Shown here piece after piece: positions 35,050 through 46,920 of a stretch of DNA of 64,000 bases. The notes beneath the pieces were generated by a model that made no database searches, had not been told where the DNA came from, and worked only from the letters and a program-made list of their open reading frames with translations. How positions within the stretch are numbered: the stretch's first letter is position 1; each line of letters opens with the position of its first letter. Source of the DNA: Caprella mutica (lineage: Eukaryota; Arthropoda; Malacostraca; Amphipoda; Caprellidae); NCBI GenBank assembly GCA_947561585.1, contig CANNZV010000266.1, forward strand, positions 62,001-126,000, given 5' to 3'. A program made the position numbers and the translations under genes.

Positions 35050-35271
35050 TAATAAAGCATGTCTAAACTCGCCATTTTAGTGGCGAGTTTGTGACAGTTA
35101 TTTTGAGCCCTTCAATTGCAAATGGCGAGTTTTATCTATTTTTCTCCTATGCTACAATGTTATTTTGGAGAGAATTTATGAAAATTTGATCATTTTGGAG
35201 AGAATTTGTTGAATTTTGGAGAGAGCTGGAGAGACAAATGGCGAGTTTATGAGACATACTATTTTACTTGG
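35050..35271 (-). mobile_element. MITE family B, copy 3 (reverse orientation)
   Basis: Starts CCAAGTAATAAAGCATGTC and ends ACTATTTTACTTGG, the inverse of copies 1 and 2. It is flanked by TAGAGCGC on both sides (an exact 8-bp duplication of a tRNA-like A-box sequence). Confidence 0.88.
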
Positions 35272-35311
35272 TAGAGCGCATACCTACCTTCGCCTAAACT
35301 CCAGACTCCAG

Positions 35312-35430
35312 TTTGTATTTGGTGCACAAAATTCACTGACTTTTTGAAAAAACTGAAAAACATTTTACCCATTTTCCACCGAAAATTAATGGTAACATAG
35401 GAATAAATAGCTAAAAATCCACCGTGAAAT
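35312..35430. mobile_element. MITE family C, copy 3 (shortened)
   Basis: CCAGTTTGTATTTGGTGCAC, CTGACTTTTTGAAAAAACTG and AAAATTAATGGTAACATAGG match copy 1. The middle is deleted, and it ends near GAAATACAGAG. Confidence 0.65.
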
Positions 35431-35736
35431 ACAGAGAACGGACAAAGCTTAGGCTTTGTCCGTTCTCTCCCAAAATTCAAGAAGCTGCTAACTGGATAAT
35501 AACCAATCATCCCACCAAGTTTCATGCAATATGGTACAATACTTTTCCGAGTTATCGAGTTTTAAATGACCTTGACCTTTAACCGGATCTCTTCCAAATT
35601 TCAACCAGATCGTTCCTGGACATTGAAAAATCGTCCCATCAAGTCTCAGACAATTTGGTTGAATACTTTTGTAGTTATTGAGTTTGAAATGGCCTTGCCC
35701 TTGATCTTTAACCTTTGACCTGATCGCTCCCTACAT

Positions 35737-35915
35737 CCCAGTCTGCAGAAACTGGTAAAGTGTTCGTAGAGATCTATTATTCTGTTCATAGCAAAATTAA
35801 TGTAAATATAGAGATTAATTCAGAAGTGTTCATAATAAAATTAATGTAAATATAGGAATTAATTCAAAATTGTTTGGAGAGAATATCCCAAATATCTCCC
35901 ATATTCTGTAGACTG
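35737..35915. mobile_element. MITE family H (CCAGTCTGCAGAAACTGG ends), copy 2
   Basis: Starts CCCAGTCTGCAGAAACTGGT and ends ATATTCTGTAGACTGG. The interior GTTCGTAGAGATCT and AAATTAATGTAAATATAG matches 21310-21488. Confidence 0.8.
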
Positions 35916-36387
35916 GCCAAAATCTAACAAAATGGTTCCTGCATATTGACCAATCGTCCCACCAAGTTTCATGCAATATGGTTCAATACTTTTTGAATTT
36001 TAAATGACCATGACATGACCTTTACCTTTGACCGGGTTGCTCCCAAAGTTCTAGCAGCAGGTCACTGGACATGGACCAATCGTTTCACTAAATTTCAGGC
36101 AATTTGGTTGAACACTTTTTCAGTTAAGCGAATAACAAGATGATAAATAAGTAAAGTCCGATGAAAATATGACCTTCCCGATTTCTGCGAAGGCAATAAT
36201 GGAAACTTGAGTATTTTACGAAATTGATATGATTGCTTAAGAAATTTTCACTTAAGAAATTTTAAGAAACTATTTCATTAGTGATTATTCTTTACTATTT
36301 TAAGTAACTAATATGAGTCATAATGAGTGGTTAGGGTCACACATGGTGACAGACGGACAGCCGTCAGCTAAATTGCCCGACTGGCTC

Positions 36388-36660
36388 AAGTCTGCAGAAT
36401 ATGGGACATTTTTAACATTTTCCGTTTAATGTCTTCCTATATTTACATGTATTTTACTGAGAACTAAAGTTAAAATAGAGGATTTCTTGGAGAACAGTTT
36501 GCTAGTTCCTGCAGTCTGGAGACTGGCTGCAAGAACTGGTTAGATTTATTTTGGCTTCTGTTCTCAGTAAAATAGTTATTAGAAATACAAGTAAATATAG
36601 AAGGAAATTAAGGATTGTTCACACAGAAAATGTTAAAAATGTCCCATACTCTGCACATTG
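36388..36660. repeat. Inverted pair of CTGCAGAATATGGGACA elements
   Basis: 36388-36530 (AAGTCTGCAGAATATGGGAC, AACATTTTCCGTTTAATGTC) and 36535-36660 (GAAAATGTTAAAAATGTCCC, CATACTCTGCACATTG) are inverted relative to each other and share TTCTCAGTAAAATA/TATTTTACTGAGAA. Confidence 0.65.
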
Positions 36661-36899
36661 ACTATTAAATTGCAGCCCTTCAATTTCCAATGGTGGCCAT
36701 CTCAAAATAGTTAAGAAAGTCTTGAAAACCTAGTAAACCTAATTTATATTGCAATGTTGCATATATAAAGAAGAATATTCCTCTTAAGTTGTTATGCATT
36801 TTTTAATTTAATGTGCATTTTGAAGACATTATTGTTCTGTGGTTAGAGGATTCAGATAGCTACTGTGCCGCAATTTAGCTTCTTTACTTACCCTAATAT

Positions 36900-38385
36900 A
36901 AATTGATATTCATTCTTTTGATTCCCATGAATGCACAATACTTACAATCAGACAATTAACTACAAACCTACTATTACATAACTAACAATGCAACATATAT
37001 GAATCTTATTTTTGTCTGAACTCCAGTGTTTGTAGGTTTTATTTTTGCAACAGGAATCTGTTCACAGTTTCATTCTAAGTGTTACCTAACCAGATCTGTA
37101 ATAAACACCTATATCCAAAAATGGTTTAAAAGTTTACCTTATAGAATAATCACTGATATATCATAGCTATGGATTATTAATTGCAATGAGGTGAATTGTA
37201 ATCCAATTAGCTATAAATCTATCTACAACATTTTCTTCTATTATAACTATTCCAATCATAAGGATTTCTCAGATAACTATTGCTTAATACAAATCTATTT
37301 TAAACAATTTTAAAGATTCTAATTGAATTCACATTGAAAACAGAGTGTGTTTATCTTTTTTAATGTAGCTACACTATTACAAACATTGGGATACTTTTTA
37401 TCAATATATATAACAATTCAGGTTTAGTTATGGTGTGAACTGTTATTTCATTTAGAAGTTAGATTTGAAATTAAAGTATCTATTGAGAGTCGAGGCTTTT
37501 GGGATATTTTTCCTGTAAACTTTATGTATCATTATTTTACAGAAATCATTATTCATTACTAGAGTTCTTTATTTGCATTAGCTAGTATTTTTTGTGTTAA
37601 TATTGTATTATAATCAGTAACTATTTTTTATATAATAAATAACTAGTAAAAATTTTTCTTGATAGCAGTAAGACTGCAAACTCAAATTACAATATTACAT
37701 CAAAGTTTTTGTAGCTATGTTTTATCCTCCAAATATTGATAGATAGTCTTAAAGAAAGATACAAATAACTTGCTAAATAGGAATTCTTTTATATAGCTAG
37801 ACTGGATGAACAATGAATTACTATAATATAGCTAACTATTGTCTGCAAGTATTTCCACCATTTCAGAGATGTAGTTGTTTAAGCTATCCTACCTGGAGTC
37901 TCTAGTCAGATCAGACCAGCTTGCTAAATGAAATAAAATGTACTCTTTGCTCTATTGCAGTCTGTAAAATGTGGTTAAAGTTCAATATTTTCTCTTACAA
38001 TTAATCCATCATATTACATTTTTTAATGTAATATGTAGAGAATTTAACATCCAAACATATTTTTTTTCGGGCTTTTACTGTTTCAGCTAGTGATGTGTTG
38101 CTTGTTTGCTAACTATATAGTAATTATTCAAAATTATCCAGAGAATAGCTAGATCTTTTTCTTATTCCATTGACTCTCTATCTTACCTCATGAATTTATA
38201 AATTATTCTGCTTCTACCACATATGCATATAATAATTAGAGTTCTGTGTGGCTGGTAAAATATGTTAATTTAGCGATATGTGATTGCGCAGCTATATGTA
38301 TAATGATGATTTCAACATTTAAAATCAGAGCTTTCATTGTTTTGGCAAAGTGACTAGATTGGTTAGAACTGCATTATATAAGTGT
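36900..38385. other. AT-rich gap, no feature recognised
   Basis: No coding exon, RNA gene or bounded repeat was recognised; there are only scattered TAGCTA-type low-complexity words. Confidence 0.5.
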
Positions 38386-38389
38386 GAAA

Positions 38390-38875
38390 AGCCCCCAAGG
38401 GTTTTATCCTGAAAGTGTCTGTAATGAATTGAAGAAAATGGATGAATCCCTTGGGCCCCAAACTGTTGTAATTTGGATTATGAATTTTTTTCTCTTTTAT
38501 CATGTTTATCAATTTTCAGTGTAACTTGCAGATTAGAGGATAGCGCTAGGGTTATGCTCTTCAACTACGATGTCTTAGATTTTGTGTTTGGTAGACTAGT
38601 ATGCTTCATTTACTATCACCTCTTCATTTTCCTCTTCCATATGTAATTGCAGCTACCTGAGCTTGTGTCCAGTTTATGTCACATTCTTAGTAAAAAACTG
38701 AATTCACGGTGTAGCTTTTCTGCATCCATGAGTACTATTGTCAACAATGGTGGTTGGTTTATTTTGTTATTGAACTAGTTTCTTTTTGACTGCTTCTTCC
38801 ACTCCTTTGTATTTCATTTCCTTTTGATGTCAGTGATATGGCCTTTGGTTCCAAAGCAGACATTAAACCATGGGC
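38390..38875 (+). repeat. Dispersed repeat R1, longest copy
   Basis: Extends from AAGGGTTTTATCCTGAAAGT through CTTGGGCCCCAAACTGTTGT, GGGTTATGCTCTTCAACTAC, CTATCACCTCTTCATTTTCC, CACGGTGTAGCTTTTCTGCA and ATATGGCCTTTGGTTCCAAA to GCAGACATTAAACC. It serves as the reference for the family. Confidence 0.78.
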
Positions 38876-40835
38876 TACTAAAATTTTATTCATCCTGAAA
38901 AGAAAAATGTTACTCTTTAGACTTCATAAGCTATCACCTCTTCATTTTCTTCTCTCATTCCATGAGCACGATGCAATCTGCTGTATGAACGAATGGGTAG
39001 ATTCAGTAACACGAGAGATGTTGATTGTGGAGAGAGAAGGTGCACTGAATCTCTTATTGGTGAAACCTAAATAACTTAATTGTTACCAATAGTCTCTGAT
39101 GTTTTGTCTGGGTTTTGTTTTGTTTATTATTCTCATTGCAAATTGTTTTAATTACAATGCATCTGGCATAGATGGTGTGCATTACAGGGGCAGTAAACTT
39201 TATAGAAAATGCCATTTTTATAGTGAAAATGTTGTTAGTAATTAGTTTTATACACACGAGAGTTCATTAGACTTGTATATAACAAAACCCATAAAAAATA
39301 TATGTATTAGCTATATGGCGTTTCGTGCGTATGTATATATTAACAGAGTTTTATTTCCAGATTACATCAGTGGATTGCGCTACTTTTGTGAAATAACTAA
39401 TCAAATTAATTTTTTCAAATAGGATTTAAAAAAATGAAATAACTATATCTTATTCCATTATTAATGTCTATTTATCAATTTATCATCATCAGAGAAAAAG
39501 TTTGTCCAAAGGTTTACTGCCCCTTTGATATGCAAATTTGAAGATGTATTTTTGATGAAATTCAAATGATTTATGAACAAATAATTTCTTTATAGTAGTT
39601 TCTTGCAACTGCTGTCTACTCATCCTAAAGCCATATGCAAAATTAGAAAGAAATTAAAGACTTAATTTTGAATGAAATAGAAAATTTATATTTCTTCCTT
39701 ATGAAAGTAAATTTAAATTATTCAAGAGTCCACGATGTTTCACTTTTTTATAGAATTTAAAGTTTAAAAAGTTCAATTAGCTACTACCTGAAAGCCAAAT
39801 GCAAAATTAGAAAGAAACTAAATGAGACAATTTTGAATACAATTGGAAATTCATTCTAACAACATCAGACATTGCATATAGAGCTCTACTTTGCCTCAGC
39901 TTAAAAATAATCACTCTAAAACAAATTAGTAGCTAGCTTGAGATTATGAGATAATTTTTTTTCACATTGATTGACTGTGCCAATTGAATGATATATAATG
40001 TACTGTGAATGCTGACTGATGCTAATATCCAACCTTCATGTCTTAGCTTCTTAACACATTATCTCTCTAAATGGAATGAGGAAATATTAACAAGAACATT
40101 GTTAGTGCTTCCTAAGCCTATGAGCTTTCAAAGATAAAAACTGAACCTACCTAATGAAATTCTAAATTTTTATATCGCTTTATGTCAGTTAAAGGAAATT
40201 GTACCTGTGTTGAATTTTTGGCAGTTTACTAATTTGACATCTGCAAAAATAAACTTTATTAATTGTAAAGATGTAAATATTTTATAATTGTAGATATTTT
40301 ATAATTGATCTGGGTACCTGATGACTAATTTTTAAGATTTGAAAATAATAGGAAATTATAAAACATTGATTTGAGAAAATAACATGACCTTTTCTTTAAT
40401 AGTACAAAATGTAAAATTTATATTAATATTTTAGAATTAAGATATTCATATTTAATAATATGTTAAGCATGAAAATGTTAGAAGCTACTACAAATTGAAT
40501 GAAAATTGACTCAATTGTCATCATTCAATATTACCTCTAATGCAATGTTATGCTAATTGTATCTATCAGTTTCTGAAGGTTCATTCAACCTTGTACAGAT
40601 AACTAATTGGTAATTATTGACTTAATATACATAATGATAATGAATATTTTAATAATATACCTAACTAATCATTTATCATTGTACTTGTGATAAGACAATA
40701 GTTTGTTAGTGCTGAATTTATTGCAGCAACATAACATTTCTTTCTAGTTTCTTGCAATGTGAAATGTTGAACAAATTCTATATAGTATCCATTATTGGAT
40801 CACAAATTATTTTGAATTCCAAATTGGGAGTGTTA
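38876..40835. other. AT-rich gap, no gene recognised
   Basis: Two imperfect repeats of AAGCCATATGCAAAATTAGA plus AAGAAA...AATTTTGAAT occur at 39630-39690 and 39790-39850. Nothing coding was recognised. Confidence 0.5.
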
Positions 40836-40836
40836 T

Positions 40837-41309
40837 AACACTGTAACTTGGTATAACACTCGGTGTAACGTGGTGTAACACTCAGTGTAACTTGGTGTAA
40901 CACTTGCTGTAACGTGGTGTAACACTTGCTGTAACGTACGTGGTGTAACACTTGCTGTAACGTACGTGGTGTAACACTTGCTGTAACGTACGTGGTGTAA
41001 CACTTGCTGTAACGTACGTGGTGTAACACTTGCTGTAACGTACGTGGTGTAACACTTGCTGTAACGTACGTGGTGTAACACTTGCTGTAACGTACGTGGT
41101 GTAACACTTGCTGTAACGTACGTGGTGTAACACTTGCTGTAACGTACGTGGTGTAACACTTGCTGTAACGTACGTGGTGTAACACTTGCTGTAACGTACG
41201 TGGTGTAACACTTGCTGTAACGTACGTGGTGTAACACTTGCTGTAACGTGGTGTAACACTCGGTGTAACGTGGTGTAACACTCGGTGTAACATTCGCTGT
41301 AACGTGGTG
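40837..41309 (+). repeat. Minisatellite, 26-bp unit with 22-bp edge variants
   Basis: The central units are GTGTAACACTTGCTGTAACG plus TACGTG (26 bp, about 12 copies). Edge units lack ACGT (22 bp) and read CTCGGTGTAACGTGGTGTAA. No minus-strand frame has stops, which gives artefactual ORFs. Confidence 0.96.
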
Positions 41310-42150
41310 ATACTGTATCTAGTTTTTATGTAATCTTTAGATAGATTATTTGTATGAAGTTAATTATGTTTGTAATTAAATGAAATGTGATATTCCTTTG
41401 CCCAATTATTTTTGTGGTCTAGAGAGAATGTTTGACAGTAATGTTTATTACGTAGTTGTTAGTGAATTTGTTCTAACATATTAAACAAAATATATTGGTT
41501 ATGGAAATTATACTTCATGGGTTACTTTCTTGGCCGGGGGTTTCTCCATGGACCCATGGCAAACACTTTAGTTATAATAATGATCTTTGAAGGTGTCTTA
41601 TTTCTCAAGTTTTCGAATGTGTTATTTCTTCTACGACTTAAATTAATGAGATTGTCAGTAGATCTGAATGTTCGTTGTCATTATTTGAGGGTAAAATTGG
41701 AGACTACCCACAAGTGTGTGGAGGATCAGTATAATTTGTAGAAATGAGAGGAGAGGCATCTCATGGTTGGCTTCAGGAGTTAATGATGCTCTCGGGGTAC
41801 ATAACTGGAGGTTGGAATCATGAAACGTTTCTTTCTACCTGTCTGTCGGGAAAACTCGCTAACTCTCTTTGCTCACTAGAGTTATTCAGTCAAGCTTAAG
41901 ATCCTCAGGCTCAGACAGAAAGAAGTCTTCATATACCTTCTGCCCTCTTAGAGCCATCACAAGAGTTAGCCGAACATCCATCCTGGTGGTGGATAAAGAA
42001 CCTAGGCCTAGTGAACAAGTCGTGTAGTTTCAAGTATCAGCATTAGTATCTAGGCAGCAGAAATTGTAATTTTTACGTCATAGTCTGAGCAGTTAAGACT
42101 CGTTTGAACCAGCAACTGAATCAGATTGCAGAACTTGTTGATCAGTTTTC
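41310..42150. other. Gap with moderately GC-rich segment
   Basis: 41510-42060 is richer in G+C than its surroundings and has a 74-codon + strand frame at 41517. The translation shows no recognisable domain and no convincing splice sites. It may be an unrecognised exon or old repeat. Confidence 0.35.
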
Positions 42151-42152
42151 CT

Positions 42153-42238
42153 TAAGGGCCGTACACACGCAGGGTTTTTTAGGTCTTTTCACCAGACTTT
42201 TTGCTAAGCTCCTCCTACTGCGTGTGTACGGCGCTTTA
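42153..42238. mobile_element. MITE family I, short copy
   Basis: Inverted ends AAGGGCCGTACACACGCAG and CTGCGTGTGTACGGCGCTT, flanked by TA. It shares CACCAGACTTTTTGCTAAGC and TCCTCCTAC with 56252-56512 but lacks most of the right arm. Confidence 0.8.
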
Positions 42239-42661
42239 GAGCCAGTAGAACTCTATATCTTTATCATCACACCTAGCACTGTGACTTCGACAAGTTCATT
42301 GCCGCAGCTAATAAGCAAAGCTCCATCTCCTCATCATCCATATCCCCTTAGTGTAAACACCCCCTAGCCTGTACTCACCAGTTAAAGGAGGGTGAAACCC
42401 CTCGTTCTCCAAAGTTTGACCTCCACGTTGTGAGTTAAGCACCTGCATCACCAACTCCTCAGGCATTCATTAATTGAATTATAAGTCACTGTTAGCTTAG
42501 GATTTATTAATATGGCCTTTATATGTCTGGTCACATATCTATAAGTTAGCTGTGAGTTTAGTGCCTTAGTTGTTTTGGTGTGAAATGAATTTTGATGCTG
42601 ATATTTGAATTGAAGGATTCGATTATATAGTTGAAAAGTAACGTAAACAGTAAATTAAACA

Positions 42662-42995
42662 AAGCGCTAAGGTTATACTCTTCAACTACGAGGTTTTAGA
42701 TTTTTGTGTTATGTAGGCTCGTAGGCTTCATTTACTATCACCTCTTCATTTTCCTCTTCCATCTGTGAGTGCAGTCATCGGTGATTGTGTCACTTTTCAT
42801 CAAATTCCTTGGTAAGACTGCATTCCCTGGGTAGCTTTTCTGCATCCATGAGCATAGTCACCGACGGTGGTAGGTGACTTTGTTTGTAGAGCCACTTTCC
42901 TATCTGACTGTTTCTTCTGGTCCCTTGTATTCAACTTACTTTTGATGTCAGCGATATGGCTTTTGGTTCCGAAGCAGATGTTAAACTCCTACTAA
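42662..42995 (+). repeat. Dispersed repeat R1, copy
   Basis: AGCGCTAAGGTTATACTCTT, CATTTACTATCACCTCTTCA, GGGTAGCTTTTCTGCATCCA, CACCGACGGTGGTAGGTGAC and GGTTCCGAAGCAGATGTTAA are in R1 order. Confidence 0.78.
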
Positions 42996-43044
42996 AATAA
43001 ATAATTAACTGTTAAATGAATTTAATTGAAATAAATTGAATTTG

Positions 43045-43430
43045 GGGTAAATTCCTATTGTAGTGCACGCGTACAATCCGTACATATAATAGGAATTGTG
43101 GATCTACACGTACATATAACAGGAATTCCGAATTGATAATCTGAGTTTACGTATATTAGTAATTATTTAGTCTTCTCAGTCGCTGTATCATTGCAAAAGG
43201 AATTGTATTATTGAAAATATTCTAAAATTAATTAAAAGTTTTTTATATAAAGCTGTAATATAGTTTTTTGTTGTGTCCGCTAGTTTTTTGTACTGCATAC
43301 TTCATGATTGTTTAATGACCTGGCTTGAGGGAAGGACGCAAATTTTCCTAATATATACGTGCACATAGATTAACATTTCCTATTAATATCATACTGTATG
43401 CACGCGCTTAGGTACAACAGGAATTTACCA
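43045..43430. mobile_element. Inverted-repeat element (GGTAAATTCCT... ends)
   Basis: The left end GGTAAATTCCTATTGTAGTG plus CACGCGTAC pairs with the right end GCACGCGCTTAGGTACAACA plus GGAATTTACC. Internal copies of the end motif (TATAATAGGAATTGTGG, TATAACAGGAATTCCG) lie just inside the left arm. No coding capacity. Confidence 0.75.
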
Positions 43431-45360
43431 AATTTTGTCTGCGGGCAAACAGTAACCCACGTATATAAGACAGCTCTGTATTATGTAATAACCACGCTAC
43501 TAAGTTAATGAAAGAATTTAATTGTTAAAAATTTGTTTGCAAATGTTTGGAATATATTCGTAAAAATATAACTTACTTAGTAAAGTACTAAGAGAAAGAT
43601 CACCCCGACATACGATAGTCTCTCAGTTACGTGTTGGTACATGTGCTACTCTGAAAGTTACTATCGTGTGATACTGACACGATAGGCAAGAAGGCAGGCA
43701 TCTCCATCGTATAAACTATAAAGAGTTAGATAAATTGGGAGTTATGTTTTCTATTAATGTTCTTCAAAGATTTTAGTATTGATCTGACAGAGGAAAATAA
43801 TTCAGTTGTTACTCTTATTTTCTTATAGTAACATCGTTTTTAAAAAGATTCCTAGTTAGTTTAAGTGACTAAATTTTTCACAAATTGCTAAGGTCTTTGA
43901 CTTCATTTTGTTGAAGCTGTAAGACACCGGCGATCTACCGAGTGATGTCCGTGTTGCTAGTTGTTGTAGGCGGTGTGTTTTCTCTCCGTTGGTAAGTATA
44001 GAGGCTATTGCACTTCTGGCAACACACTCTGACTCATACACCCTAATGAAGTGACATTATTAGTGATCTATGTGGGACTGTTAGAGAGAAATGACCTTTA
44101 AAGAGCAGCTCTAACATTTGCTTCGAACGTTTTTGTATATCTATTTACTAAATTAAACATCCTTAAATTAGTCAACATTTAGAACATCTGCAGCTAATCT
44201 TTTTGTTTATAATAAATTATACATCCTTACATTATTCCAAATTTATTAATCTGAATTGAACACTATTGTTATATTTTATATCGATAACCTTATCTAGTTT
44301 ATTTATCTAAAGTTTTTGTATAACATCAATAAATCATCCAAGATTGATGAAATAGAATTGTAAACTATTATTATAATTTATACATATAAACTTATCTAAA
44401 AAATGTTTTGGGCTTCAGTAAAACATTTAAAAAACGTTAGCTATAGTATTTCACTAGCTTTCGAACACTTGCATTATAAAAATATATATATAATATCACT
44501 ATCGATATCTCTTCAAACTACAATGAATATCTTTCATACAAATTGCCATTAATTTCCTCATTTGTACAGGTTACACTGATCAGTTTACGCAATGAATGAT
44601 TACGTGGGGTAATAATTACCACACGATGACTCTGACATCCAAACTTATTACTCTACAGTAAATAAACAGAAGTGCATTGCTGTCAATGCACATGTGCATA
44701 ATATAACTCTCTGTGAATGGTGAGTTGACTCTCTAGATCTCATTAATGAGTAGTAATTCTTTTTCTCATTATTCACTTGTGCTCAGTAGGTAACGTTAGG
44801 ATAACATTTTGTTGTTTCTGTTAACGCCTCGGTGCGATAACGCGGCTACTGTACCTAGTGTCAGCTTTAGAAAGTAATACCACTAGTGTAACTAGTGTCT
44901 GTGTTACCACTAGTACCTAGTACGTAATTAGATAGATGTGCTACTTAATTAAAACCTTCCGTGTGTTTCAATTTTATTTCCGGTAGCAGATTAGATTTAT
45001 ATTATACTGAACAATCTCTGATTAAATTATTTAGCAAACAGATTTTATTGTAATATTTTTTTTGTTTAAGAAAACAATATTCTTCAATTTAAAACAAGAA
45101 TATTTGCTTTCATTTTTGCGTGTTAAGTTAACTTATTGACTGAATGATATCATTTATTTTCTATGTAATATGCGCAAATTAGATGTCTATGGGTTATTAT
45201 TCTCACAAACCACTTTCAAAGACTAAGCTTAGTTAGTCGTAGCTCCATGTTGACCGCATGTAGGTCAAGTTTGCTGGGTGCAGTGAGCCAGCCAATCTTT
45301 GCTAGGCAAGCTTTTTACGCTCTTTCATTGCATTGCAAGCCTCTGGCTTCCAATAGATGG
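43431..45360. other. Gap without recognised gene
   Basis: Contains a small palindromic patch (TACCACTAGTGTAACTAGTG ... TTACCACTAGTA, 44877-44920). No exon or bounded element was recognised. Confidence 0.45.
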
Positions 45361-45366
45361 TAAAGT

Positions 45367-46310
45367 TATATCTTATGCAATTTGGCCTCTCGAGAATATC
45401 TTATGCAATTTGGCCTCTCGAGAATATCTTATGCAATTTGGCCTCTCGTGAATATCTTATGCAATTTGGCCTCTCGAGAATATCTTATGCAATTTGGCCT
45501 CTCGTGAATATCTTATGCAATTTGGCCTCTCGTGAATATCTTATGCAATTTGGCCTCTCGAGAATATCTTATGCAATTTGGCCTCTCGAGAATATCTTAT
45601 GCAATTTGGCCTCTCGAGAATATCTTATGCAATTTGGCCTCTCGTGAATATCTTATGCAATTTGGCCTCTCGTGAATATCTTATGCAATTTGGCCTCTCG
45701 AGAATATCTTATACAATTTTGGCCTCTCGAGAATATCTTATGCAATTTGGCCTCTCGAGAATATCTTATGCAATTTGGCCTCTCGAGAATATCTTATGCA
45801 ATTTGGCCTCTCGTGAATATCTTATGCAATTTGGCCTCTCGAGAATATCTTATGCAATTTGGCCTCTCGAGAATATCTTATGCAATTTGGCCTCTCGAGA
45901 ATATCTTATGCAATTTGGCCTCTCGTGAATATCTTATGCAATTTGGCCTCTCGAGAATATCTTATGCAATTTGGCCTCTCGAGAATATCTTATGCAATTT
46001 GGCCTCTCGTGAATATCTTATGCAATTTGGCCTCTCGAGAATATCTTATGCAATTTGGCCTCTCGTGAATATCTTATGCAATTTGGCCTCTCGAGAATAT
46101 CTTATGCAATTTGGCCTCTCGTGAATATCTTATGCAATTTGGCCTCTCGAGAATATCTTATGTAATTTGGCCTCTCGTGAATATCTTATGCAATTTGGCC
46201 TCTCGAGAATATCTTATGCAATTTGGCCTCTCGAGAATATCTTATGCAATTTGGCCTCTCGTGAATATCTTATAGAGAATATCTTATGCAATTTTGGCCT
46301 CTCGTTTATA
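45367..46310 (+). repeat. Minisatellite, 28-bp unit, about 33 copies
   Basis: The unit is AATATCTTATGCAATTTGGC plus CTCTCGAG or CTCTCGTG. A/T variant units are interspersed irregularly. Isolated indels occur at 45713 (TACAATTTTGG) and 46270. All three + frames are open because 28 cycles through every frame without stops. Confidence 0.98.
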
Positions 46311-46344
46311 TCTCATTTTGTGAAATTTTGACTCTTGAAGTTCC

Positions 46345-46920
46345 CCTCCAAGCAATTCTTTATATTGTTCTAATCAACGAGGCTAATGTTTCTTATTATT
46401 TTACTGCAAACCCCATCAAATTTGATAGCATATTTTTAATTTTATATGCTTTCAAAGATTTTGAAAGATTATCCAAGTTGCTAATTTTTCAGTCTAAAGA
46501 AAAAGGAGAATTTATAGTTTGTTTTGAATGTATAATAGATAGCTAAGTATAATCAATCTAATATTCAATATTCGTTTAACGGTATAAAATTGGATAAACC
46601 TATTATATAAACATATATATATACTTCAGGAAATAATTAAAATTTTAAACGAAGGCCGAAAACGTATTGTTGGTTTATTATATTCAAATTGTTTTTCTCT
46701 TTTTCGCGTTATATTAGTGTTTTGTATGTATGTTGCATACAGAGTATTAACTTTAAATACAAATAATACATATATACTGAGCCGAATTATATACGGTTTA
46801 AAGAATAATAATCCTAGACCTTAGTTCTATGATATTATGTAATAAACTCATTTTTCCCCGGAGCCTGGAGAGGACCTTTGATGAACTTCTTTCTAAAATA
46901 TGGCCTCCCGAATGGAAATA
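46345..46920 (+). repeat. Dispersed repeat R3, copy 2
   Basis: Same block order as 4190-4920 (ACGAGGCTAATGTTTCTTAT, TTTTTAATTTTATATGCTTT, TTTGTTTTGAATGTATAATA, ATACATATATACTGAGCCGA, GTAATAAACTCA, GGAGAGGACCT). The end reads AAAATATGGCCTCCCGAAT, which resembles the neighbouring 28-bp minisatellite unit. Confidence 0.7.

Larger units (their letters stand above)
35025..36190 (+). repeat. Composite SINE-like / dispersed repeat block
   Basis: TTGCCACTCGGTAGAGCGC then, after the MITE insertion, CATACC resembles a tRNA promoter A box. Downstream come repeated phrases: ACCAATC(A/G)TCCCACCAAG, TTTCATGCAATATGGT and TGACCTTTGACC at about 35490, 35620, 35950 and 36070. The 3' tail GATTTCTGCGAAGGCAATAA closes it. 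It is interrupted by MITEs of families B, C and H. A tRNA-derived SINE origin is inferred. Confidence 0.5.

Noticed and set aside
35025..35120. A functional tRNA gene at GGTAGAGCGC
   Set aside because: Only an A-box-like sequence is present. No cloverleaf, anticodon arm or B box was found at the right spacing, and a MITE interrupts it.
38838..39074. 78-codon frame beginning MAFGSKADIKP
   Set aside because: It starts inside dispersed repeat R1; the same words occur untranslated or broken in other copies.
41517..41741. 74-codon frame in a GC-richer segment
   Set aside because: No domain, no convincing splice sites and no neighbouring exons. Kept only as part of a gap description.
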